The notes under the pieces were generated by a model. That model had not been told where the DNA came from. It did no database searches and saw only the letters and a program-made list of their open reading frames with translations. A program made the translations under genes and the position numbers. This document shows, in pieces, positions 1 through 4,501 of a stretch of DNA of 5,135 nucleotides; positions within the stretch are counted from its first letter, which is position 1; each line of letters begins with the position of its first letter. Source of the DNA: Parcubacteria group bacterium CG11_big_fil_rev_8_21_14_0_20_39_22. GTDB taxonomy: Bacteria; Patescibacteriota; Minisyncoccia; Phycocordibacterales; GCA-002787175. The stretch is taken from the NCBI GenBank assembly GCA_002787175.1, contig PCWC01000044.1, positions 1 through 5,135 of the forward strand, written 5' to 3'.

Positions 1-76
1 TGATACTCAAAAGAAATACGGAACCACAGAATTTTAGTCAAAATTCGCCAAAAATTCAGAAATATTTGGGTATCAT

Positions 77-703
77 TTATTTATTATCTATTACGGAGTC
101 ATATATACTGAAGTCTGGAGTAGTTATGTCTCGATTTGTATATACAACTTCCTTTTAATCCGCATCTTTTAAGCCTATTTTGTAGCTCGATAAGAAATTG
201 TCGGGAACATGAAGTGAAGACAGCTCCTATAGTATACATTGGAGTCGCCCTGTCTTTATGAATGAGACCTACCCATACGTTGCCATCACCATCAAAATAT
301 CCCCTGACAAAGTCAGCAAAAAATTCGTCTGGAACATTGGGCAACGGCATATTCATTGTTTTATTTCCAATGAACCCAAGACTCTTGAGGTCTTTACACA
401 ATTCCACACTTCCTATCTGCAATCTATATCTATTTTTACATACCCCTCTTTTATCTAACCTCTGTCCAATTGAATGGTCAGACTCTAAACTTTCTCTGAT
501 TTTATAAACGATATCCTTATCACATAATTCAATAGTGAAAAATGATAACCACTCTTATGTCTGGTTATATTACCATCCGCGGCAAAAACCCCAGCACATA
601 AGCCATCTCGGGTGTCCATGTTTTGAAAAAATCTTTGTTGTAATTCTTTACAGCTCTCATTTTCTAAAGGAAACCCAGTTTTTATATTGTGAATTTCATT
701 AGA
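77..703 (-). pseudogene. Decayed two-motif LAGLIDADG homing endonuclease
   Basis: The longest intact piece (99-422, extendable upstream without a stop to 554) contains the second motif FVRGYFDGDGN and the typical lead-in PNVPDEFFADF. A second piece in another frame (703 down to about 543) carries the first motif, CAGVFAADGN, followed by ITRHKSGYH. Joining them needs one extra base in the five-A run at 538-542 (five T on the coding strand), which gives GYHFFTIELCDKDIV, a natural LAGLIDADG sequence. At the C-terminus a second shift near 107-110 would continue as SIYDSVIDNK before a stop at 77-79. Both motifs keep the acidic residue expected at the catalytic position, so the ancestor was probably a monomeric double-motif DNA endonuclease, free-standing or from an intein or intron. 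No in-frame ATG occurs before 619-617, so the N-terminus is also uncertain. The double-frame disruption favours a pseudogene; a base-calling error in the homopolymer could explain the first shift only. Confidence 0.72.
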
Positions 704-705
704 TT

Positions 706-734
706 AATTAGAAATTAGGTTAATTAGGTGAATT
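706..734. repeat. AATTAGGT-type degenerate intergenic repeat, copy 1
   Basis: The spacer between the AbrB-like gene and the endonuclease remnant consists of near-repeats of ATTAGAA and TTAATTAGGT, ending in AATTAGGTGAATT at 722-734. The same 13 bases occur in inverted orientation at 2923-2935. No promoter or terminator was recognised here. Confidence 0.5.
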
Positions 735-740
735 CCCAAG

Positions 741-938
741 CTATCTCTGCCTATATGATTTCCAGTCCTTGATGATTATTTGTTTGTTTTTCTCATCCAC
801 CTCAAGCTCGAGCTTCTGGCGATTTTGCCAGTCAAAAGCTCGGATAACGTCAACCGGCAAAGAAATCGAATAGCTGTTGTCTCGACTGCTTTTGAAAAGT
901 GTCCGTATATTTTCTTCTTCTTTTTTTCTTCTAGCCAT
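741..938 (-). CDS. Small AbrB/SpoVT-like DNA-binding protein
   Basis: The product is 65 residues. After a basic, charged N-terminus (residues 1-10) comes a complete swapped-hairpin AbrB-type domain: an IRTLFKSS strand (11-18), SYSISLP (22-28) leading into the helix VDVIRAF (29-35), DWQNRQKLELEVDE (36-49) and a final strand IIIKDWK (54-60). Proteins with this pattern bind DNA as dimers and usually act as repressors or antitoxins. No toxin gene is adjacent: the upstream neighbour is a tRNA and the downstream one an endonuclease remnant, so a stand-alone regulator is more likely than half of a toxin-antitoxin pair. The ATG at 938-936 is chosen because an extended -10 element ends 6 nt before it, predicting a leaderless mRNA. 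A 42 bp perfect palindrome overlaps the upstream edge of that promoter and could be its operator (inference). Domain assignment is fairly sure; the target is unknown. Confidence 0.8.
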   Translation of the reverse strand: MARRKKEEENIRTLFKSSRDNSYSISLPVDVIRAFDWQNRQKLELEVDEKNKQIIIKDWKSYRQR

Positions 939-944
939 AGCACT

Positions 945-953
945 ATTATATCA
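945..953 (-). promoter_or_regulatory. Extended -10 promoter (TGATATAAT) of the AbrB-like gene
   Basis: On the minus strand TG-A-TATAAT is a full consensus extended -10. Six bases separate it from the ATG, so transcription should begin at or next to the start codon. No good -35 was seen, as is common with extended -10 promoters. The TG pair lies inside the last two bases of the adjoining palindrome. Confidence 0.7.
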
Positions 954-993
954 GAAACACTGGTTTTAACATATGTTAAAACCAGTGTTTCTG
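952..993. repeat. 42 bp perfect palindrome between a tRNA and the AbrB-like gene
   Basis: Two 21-base arms meet with no spacer (centre between 972 and 973, core AACATATGTT), and every position pairs. As RNA it would form a long hairpin starting 41 nt after the tRNA 3' end, so it may stop or protect the tRNA transcript, although no clear U-run follows. As DNA it is a symmetric site directly against the promoter of a putative dimeric repressor, which suits an operator. Which role applies cannot be decided from sequence. Confidence 0.9.
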
Positions 994-1033
994 TGGATAA
1001 CCTAAAACTTACGAACTTACAAACTAATTTCTG

Positions 1034-1107
1034 TGCCGACGCCAAGACTTGCACTTGGGACCTTCGCTTTATGAGTGCGATGCTCTAACTACCTGAGCTA
1101 CGCCGGC
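1034..1107 (-). tRNA. tRNA-CAU (elongator tRNA-Met, or tRNA-Ile2)
   Basis: A complete 74-nt cloverleaf reads on the minus strand: acceptor GCCGGCG/CGUCGGC (one G-U pair), D-stem GCUC/GAGC, anticodon loop CUCAUAA, variable loop AGGUC, T-stem CCAAG/CUUGG and discriminator A73. CCA is not encoded (CAGA follows), so it must be added enzymatically. C11-G24 marks it as a non-initiator. Elongator Met and lysidine-modified Ile2 both start from CAU, and the sequence does not clearly separate them. Oddities are A31 facing A39 at the top of the anticodon stem, A18 instead of G18 in the D-loop, and G55 instead of U55 in the T-loop. The first ten bases are shared with the end of the upstream coding region. 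Confidence 0.93.
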
Positions 1108-1793
1108 AGTTTTTTATAATCTCTAATAATTTCAATCAAAGATAACATTTTATACTTTAATTTTCCACTTTTTTCGACACCAAGCCTTAATACTCCGAAA
1201 TAGCTATCGTAATTGCTATAAATCTTCTTCTGCTTTGTCTTTATATACCAAGGTTTTTTGAATTTTCCAATGGGAACGCCCAGTAAATCGGACCAAAATT
1301 TTAGAACCTGTCCGATTCGTGGCTCATGAATCTCGTTAATAGCCAAGCGAGGCTTAATTCTCTCTTTTTCAATACCCATTACATCAATTAACCAATCATG
1401 CATGAATTTAATCATTGCAGGATCAGAATTCACAAACAAAAAACCTGACGTTGTTTCTGTTTTACTTCCCTCCGCCCAATATAAAGATATTCCAGCAATC
1501 AACATATCTCTCTCAGAAAATTTATAGAAAACCTCTTTAGCCCATCTTTTGCTTTCTGAAATGTTTTTTCTTTTCTTTTCACGATTCATCTCAGCACCTA
1601 ACATTCTTCCTTTGTATCGACCATCAGCCCCTTTATCAGCCAAAACTTTTTGCTGTACTTCTGTTAGAACTACATCGCGACACCATATACTAACCGAACT
1701 TTTCGAAACCAAAAGAAACTTTGCGATATAAGCCAAACTTTTACCTTTTATTCTTAACTTCCTAGCTGCTATTTTTTTATCGAACTTTGCCAT
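1098..1793 (-). CDS. HTH protein with a single LAGLIDADG-like motif
   Basis: The product is 231 residues. Residues about 7-40 form a helix-turn-helix (GKSLAYIAKFLLVSKSSVSIW), followed by a basic linker (60-90). The C-terminal part starts with LIAGISLYWAEGSK (98-111), a divergent LAGLIDADG helix with E108 at the acidic position, then FVNSDP (120-125), FMHDWL, FWSDLLGVP and YFGVLRLGV. This pattern resembles LAGLIDADG-like proteins that I recall from actinobacteria, CPR bacteria and phages. With one motif it would have to dimerise to cut DNA, or it may only bind DNA, as proposed for WhiA, which has the same two domain types in the opposite order. The ATG at 1793-1791 is chosen because an extended -10 ends 7 nt before it. 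The stop TAG (1100-1098) is bases 8-10 of the downstream tRNA. Function as nuclease or regulator is unresolved. Confidence 0.75.
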   Translation of the reverse strand: MAKFDKKIAARKLRIKGKSLAYIAKFLLVSKSSVSIWCRDVVLTEVQQKVLADKGADGRYKGRMLGAEMNREKKRKNISESKRWAKEVFYKFSERDMLIAGISLYWAEGSKTETTSGFLFVNSDPAMIKFMHDWLIDVMGIEKERIKPRLAINEIHEPRIGQVLKFWSDLLGVPIGKFKKPWYIKTKQKKIYSNYDSYFGVLRLGVEKSGKLKYKMLSLIEIIRDYKKLPA

Positions 1794-1800
1794 GTAATAT

Positions 1801-1809
1801 ATTATAACA
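1801..1809 (-). promoter_or_regulatory. Extended -10 promoter (TGTTATAAT) of the HTH-LAGLIDADG gene
   Basis: TG-T-TATAAT matches the extended -10 consensus and ends 7 nt before the ATG, predicting a leaderless or one-base-leader mRNA. No recognisable -35 or Shine-Dalgarno sequence is present. Confidence 0.7.
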
Positions 1810-1823
1810 TATGGTGAGTTCGA

Positions 1824-1866
1824 TATATAAACAAAACATGCATTTAATGCATGTTTTGTTTATATA
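1824..1866 (-). terminator. 20 bp perfect hairpin after the initiator tRNA
   Basis: Arms 1824-1843 and 1847-1866 pair at all 20 positions around a TTA loop. It starts 5 nt after the tRNA 3' end. On the minus strand the descending arm reads GTTTTGTTTATATA, so its U-rich 3' half could give intrinsic termination, although the U-run is inside the stem. It also sits just upstream of the next gene's promoter, so an operator role is possible, as for the palindrome at 952-993. Confidence 0.55.
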
Positions 1867-1871
1867 ACTTG

Positions 1872-1942
1872 TTGCGGGGCCCGGATTCGCACCGGGATCT
1901 TGAGGTTATGAGCCTCACGAATTACTATTACTCTACCCCGCT
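1872..1942 (-). tRNA. Initiator tRNA-fMet (CAU)
   Basis: The 71-nt cloverleaf has acceptor AGCGGGG/CCCCGCA, D-stem GAGU/AUUC, anticodon stem UGAGG/CCUCA around CUCAUAA, a four-base variable loop AGAU, T-stem CCCGG/CCGGG and A73; CCA is not encoded. Initiator hallmarks are the unpaired first position (A1 facing A72, where E. coli has C1-A72) and the purine-pyrimidine pair A11-U24. Two of the three usual G-C pairs above the anticodon remain; the third is A29-U41. The D-loop is only seven bases (AAUAGUA) and best aligns as A14 A15 U16 A18 G19 U20 A21, with A15-U48 as a plausible Levitt pair. The T-loop is UGCGAAU, so position 55 is G. It delivers formyl-Met to the ribosome for initiation. It is probably functional, since all stems are intact. 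Confidence 0.9.
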
Positions 1943-1975
1943 ATAAACTGGTTGCAGTTTACCAGTTTATAGGGG
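1936..1975 (-). repeat. Inverted repeat in the 5' leader of the initiator tRNA
   Basis: CTATAAACTGG at 1941-1951 pairs perfectly with CCAGTTTATAG at 1962-1972 around a 10-base loop, and this includes the first two tRNA bases. With a two-base bulge (1940-1941) it can extend by four G-C pairs, CCCC 1936-1939 with GGGG 1972-1975, which uses tRNA bases G4-G7. In the precursor this would compete with the acceptor stem. The upstream arm also contains TATAAA (1971-1966 on the minus strand), a possible -10 for the tRNA. Confidence 0.7.
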
Positions 1976-2038
1976 ATAAATCAAACGCAAAATCATTTAA
2001 CATATAACGTGAAGCACAACAAAATTCCAATCTACTAA

Positions 2039-2052
2039 TCCGCCGCGGCGGA
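2039..2052. repeat. 14 bp GC palindrome (TCCGCCGCGGCGGA)
   Basis: This is a perfect 14-base palindrome in an otherwise AT-rich spacer. On the plus strand GGTTTTTCC follows, faintly terminator-like, but no plus-strand gene ends here. Confidence 0.75.
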
Positions 2053-2250
2053 GGTTTTTCCTCTCTCTCATCTTCCTCTTTCGGAATTCTCCCTTTCATA
2101 AAGGGTGAGGAAGCGAACACTTGGAGCTTCCGCAAGGTCGGAGAGCGACGGCTCGAGGAAGGCCTGAAAGATTTTTTAGCAAAAAAATACTTTTAGGGGG
2201 ACCGCTTGCGGTGAGGGATTTTCTCTTCCTCTTTCTTCTCTTTCTAAAAA

Positions 2251-2300
2251 CTAAAAGCTATTCTCTTCCTAACAACTACAACCTACCACCTAAAAGCTAT
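2251..2300. repeat. CTAAAAGCT-type intergenic repeat, copy 1
   Basis: CTAAAAGCTATTCTCTTCC, AACAACTACAACC and CCTAAAAGCTAT follow each other here. The same words recur in both orientations at 4513-4584, 4640-4716 and 5032-5050, always outside genes, so this is a dispersed degenerate repeat of unknown function. Confidence 0.6.
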
Positions 2301-2301
2301 C

Positions 2302-2880
2302 TCAGATGTACCTAAACTCCCTAAAAACCTGCTCGTATAACCCTATGATTCTTCGTACCTCACGTTCATTTATCTTAAATGCAACTCCTTCATGAGCGAT
2401 ACGATTTCTAACCTTATGAGCTTCCCAGGCAGCATCGATACTTCTAAAATCACTCTTCTCTATTTGTTTTAGTTTGTCGCTTATTGTATCTCCACGATAA
2501 CCCATCGAATCGAGCATTTCATCGAGGATTATATCGGCTTCTAAAATTGCGAGTCGCCAGTCGTTTTCATTACTGGAACTTGTATGCTCCAAGATACTTT
2601 GCCATTTTTTTGAAGCGTCATTTTGAGGACTTTCTATCTCTGGCGTAAAACCGTATATTTTCTGTTCTTCCTCTCTTATCTGTTTTATGCGTATAGTGGA
2701 GTATATGATACCGATTATAAGCAAGATTGATATTATTATCGAAAAAATCGTTATTTTACTTAAAAAAGACGCGATAGCTGCCAGTATCAGAAAAAACAAT
2801 CCGCCAAGGTCATTTACGGACAGAAGCTCTAATCCTTTTTGAAAAATATATTCAACGTTAAGAAAATTTATCTGTTCCAC
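2302..2880 (-). CDS. Membrane-anchored protein with HEPN-like R-x4-H motif
   Basis: With the GTG start at 2880-2878 the product has 192 residues. Two closely spaced hydrophobic segments (about 26-41 and 43-62) form a membrane hairpin, followed by basic residues (RIKQIR) and an acidic linker. The soluble, mostly helical C-terminal domain (about 90-192) contains DWRLAILEADIILDEML (107-123), GYRGDTISDKL, AAWEAHKVRNRIAHEG (150-165) and LYEQVFREF. R158-N-x3-H163 matches the R-x4-6-H signature of HEPN domains, many of which are RNases in defence or toxin systems; others only bind nucleotides or partners. I recall similar hypothetical proteins from CPR genomes but know no function for them. The GTG start is preferred over the upstream TTG (2898-2896) because the extra residues RYNLF are encoded by a perfect TATAAT -10 element. 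Identification as HEPN is by motif and helical context only. Confidence 0.75.
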   Translation of the reverse strand: MEQINFLNVEYIFQKGLELLSVNDLGGLFFLILAAIASFLSKITIFSIIISILLIIGIIYSTIRIKQIREEEQKIYGFTPEIESPQNDASKKWQSILEHTSSSNENDWRLAILEADIILDEMLDSMGYRGDTISDKLKQIEKSDFRSIDAAWEAHKVRNRIAHEGVAFKINEREVRRIIGLYEQVFREFRYI

Positions 2881-2886
2881 AAATAA

Positions 2887-2892
2887 ATTATA
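2887..2892 (-). promoter_or_regulatory. -10 element (TATAAT) of the membrane HEPN-like gene
   Basis: A perfect TATAAT ends 6 nt before the GTG, so the mRNA should start at the GTG. This decides the start codon. No clear -35 or Shine-Dalgarno sequence was found. Confidence 0.6.
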
Positions 2893-2922
2893 TCGCAATC
2901 CGGGTGTTTGTAGTAGGAGGAA

Positions 2923-2946
2923 AATTCACCTAATTCATCTAATTGG
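2923..2946. repeat. AATTAGGT-type degenerate intergenic repeat, copy 2
   Basis: On the minus strand this reads CCAATTAGATGAATTAGGTG followed by AATT. The last 13 bases are an exact inverted copy of 722-734. It lies in the AT-rich spacer between gatA and the membrane gene. Confidence 0.5.
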
Positions 2947-3017
2947 TTTAAAGATTTGGATATTTATACATTATTTAAAAATTGGAAATTAAAAATTATT
3001 CTGGCAAATAGCTATTA

Positions 3018-3049
3018 TCCTTCCCTACCATCGGAATGTTCGGGAAGGA
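3018..3049 (-). terminator. Stem-loop downstream of gatA
   Basis: TCCTTCCC (3018-3025) pairs with GGGAAGGA (3042-3049), and the 16-base loop has its own small CAT/ATG stem. It begins 27 nt after the gatA stop. No U-run follows on the minus strand, so termination is only a possibility. The GATGGT/ACCATC core resembles the hairpin at 4587-4599, so both may be copies of one repeat. Confidence 0.4.
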
Positions 3050-3076
3050 GTTTAGGAGGAAAAAAATCGCAACAAA

Positions 3077-4501
3077 CTACTTATCCAACAGAGACTTCGC
3101 AACTTTGAAAAGTTTTTCTTCATTGCCCCAAGCAGACATAAGCTGTATTCCAAAAGGAAGTTTTTTGCCGTCAATTTCTACAGAACTCGCCGGCACCGAT
3201 ACTGCTGGTATTCCTGCTATGTTGGCACTGACAGTAAAGACATCGGCAAGGTACATAGAGAGAGGGTCGTCGGCTTTCTCACCTATTTTAAAAGCAGGAG
3301 TCGGAGTGGTTGGCAAAATCAACACATCTGCCTTCGAAAAAATTTCTTTAAACAAATTCCTTATATTGTCCCTTACGGACAATGCGTTGCCATAATAGGA
3401 ATCGTAATAACCAGCCGATAATACATAAGTGCCAAGCAATATTCTACGTCGCACCTCATTGCCAAATAAGCTCCTTGTCTTCATATATGAATCCAGTAGA
3501 TTACCCCCTTCCTCCCGTGGTCCGTACTTTACTCCATCAAAACGTGCCAGGTTTGAAGAGACTTCAGCCGGCATAATTATATAATAAGCAGCCAAAGCCG
3601 AAGATAATATTTTTTGGTCTATATCAACAGACACACTTTTTAAACCTCTTTCGGACAACTTAGTGGCAGACTCTGATATTTTTTTGACAAGAAACTCGCC
3701 CTCTTCTTTTGCAGATGCCCTAATAAAATCATCAAGAGTCGCAAAAGAAAGATTTTCAGATAAATTGACGGCGTCATAATCCATACTGGTGCTGTCGTAT
3801 TTATCCTTTCCTTTAATGCAGTCAAATAAAATCTTTGTGTCTTCCGCCGTCTTACCGAAGGTTCCTATAACATCAAGTGATGACCCCATAGCCATAAGAC
3901 CGTGACGGGAAACACTGCCATAAGATGGCTTTAGCCCCACGACTCCACAAAACGACGCTGGTTGTCGTACCGAACCGCCTGTATCGGATCCAAGTGCGGC
4001 AAGTGCCATATCAGAAGCTACCGCAACGGCTGATCCTCCCGAACTACCTCCTGGCACACGGGAAGTATCGTGTGGGTTTTTTGTGACACCATAGGCGGAA
4101 TTTTCAGTCGAAGACCCCATAGCAAATTCATCCATATTTGTTCGTCCCAAGAATACAACTCCTTCTTTTTTAAGTCTTTCAATCACAGTAGAGTCGTAAG
4201 TCGCACGATAATCTTTAAGTATTTTTGAAGCTGCGCCCACTCGCCTACCTTCAATCATTATGTTGTCTTTGACTGCAATAGGAATACCGGTCAAAATACT
4301 CGCTTTACCCTCTTTTATTTTCTTGTCGGCTTCTTCGGCTTGTTTTATCACATCATCAAAAACTTCCAGATAGGCATTCAGTTCGGTATTTTTATCTTCA
4401 ATATTTTTGAGATATGCATTTGCCAAATCAACAGCAGTATACTTTCCGCTTACCATATCTTCGTGAGCTTTTTGTATTGTGAGATTTTTTAAATCAATCA
4501 T
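3077..4501 (-). CDS. gatA: Asp-tRNA(Asn)/Glu-tRNA(Gln) amidotransferase subunit A
   Basis: The 474-residue product is a full-length amidase-signature protein, close to the usual 480-490. GatA hydrolyses glutamine and feeds ammonia to GatB, which amidates misacylated Glu-tRNA(Gln) (and in many species Asp-tRNA(Asn)). The catalytic Ser-cisSer-Lys triad is intact: K78 in GIPIAVKDN, S153 in GGSSGGSA and S177 in GSDTGGSVRQPA, one position off the S. aureus numbering. The signature continues through FCGVVGLKPSYGSVSR, and the C-terminus has DVFTVSANIAGIPAVSVP and PFGIQLM. It lies downstream of gatC on the same strand but 219 bp away, unlike tight gatCAB operons, and gatB does not follow. The ATG start fits the GatA N-terminus (LKNLTIQKAHEDM). 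No Shine-Dalgarno sequence and no well-placed -10 precede it, so it is probably read from the gatC transcript. Confidence 0.97.
   Translation of the reverse strand: MIDLKNLTIQKAHEDMVSGKYTAVDLANAYLKNIEDKNTELNAYLEVFDDVIKQAEEADKKIKEGKASILTGIPIAVKDNIMIEGRRVGAASKILKDYRATYDSTVIERLKKEGVVFLGRTNMDEFAMGSSTENSAYGVTKNPHDTSRVPGGSSGGSAVAVASDMALAALGSDTGGSVRQPASFCGVVGLKPSYGSVSRHGLMAMGSSLDVIGTFGKTAEDTKILFDCIKGKDKYDSTSMDYDAVNLSENLSFATLDDFIRASAKEEGEFLVKKISESATKLSERGLKSVSVDIDQKILSSALAAYYIIMPAEVSSNLARFDGVKYGPREEGGNLLDSYMKTRSLFGNEVRRRILLGTYVLSAGYYDSYYGNALSVRDNIRNLFKEIFSKADVLILPTTPTPAFKIGEKADDPLSMYLADVFTVSANIAGIPAVSVPASSVEIDGKKLPFGIQLMSAWGNEEKLFKVAKSLLDK

Larger units (their letters stand above)
1973..2301. other. 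Gene-free spacer with GC-rich palindromes and pyrimidine tracts
   Basis: No credible gene lies in these 329 bases. They hold a 14 bp palindrome (2039-2052), a hairpin CCCTTT-CAT-AAAGGG (2091-2105), a GC-rich segment with GAGC/GCTC and CTTCC/GGAAG complementarity (2124-2161), ATTTTTT/AAAAAAT arms (2171-2188), ACCGC-TT-GCGGT (2201-2212) and two pyrimidine-rich runs that share TCTTCCTCTTTC (2071-2082 and 2224-2235). The last 50 bases are the CTAAAAGCT-type repeat. A plus-strand reading frame through it encodes only low-complexity sequence. It could be a dispersed repeat or a structured RNA; neither can be shown from one copy. Confidence 0.5.

Noticed and set aside
1..76. Possible gene or RNA at the left edge
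   Set aside because: Only AT-rich sequence with stops in the frames read and a weak TGATAC/GTATCA inverted pair (1-6, 70-75). Nothing can be supported.
258..507. Plus-strand frames of 66 and 81 residues opposite the endonuclease remnant
   Set aside because: They are antisense to sequence with clear LAGLIDADG motifs and have no protein family features.
992..1000. Exact DnaA-box sequence TTATCCACA on the minus strand, touching the palindrome
   Set aside because: Single copy with no cluster, AT-rich unwinding repeat set, dnaA or dnaN nearby. One 9-mer match in 5 kb on two strands is not very unlikely by chance.
776..1088. Overlapping frames of 92 and 102 residues on both strands over the AbrB-like gene and tRNA
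   Set aside because: They run through the 42 bp palindrome and a tRNA, show no family pattern, and lie over the supported AbrB-like gene.
2121..2315. Plus-strand reading frame of 64 residues across the palindrome-rich spacer
   Set aside because: The translation is basic low-complexity then Leu/Phe-rich sequence made from pyrimidine tracts and repeat words, with no start signal, and its end overlaps the membrane gene. It looks like repeat DNA, not a gene.
2896..2898. TTG start for the membrane gene, giving 198 residues
   Set aside because: The added residues RYNLF overlap a perfect TATAAT and there is no ribosome binding site. GTG at 2880 fits the leaderless spacing.
3036..3576. Plus-strand frames opposite gatA
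   Set aside because: They are antisense shadows of a strongly conserved gene.
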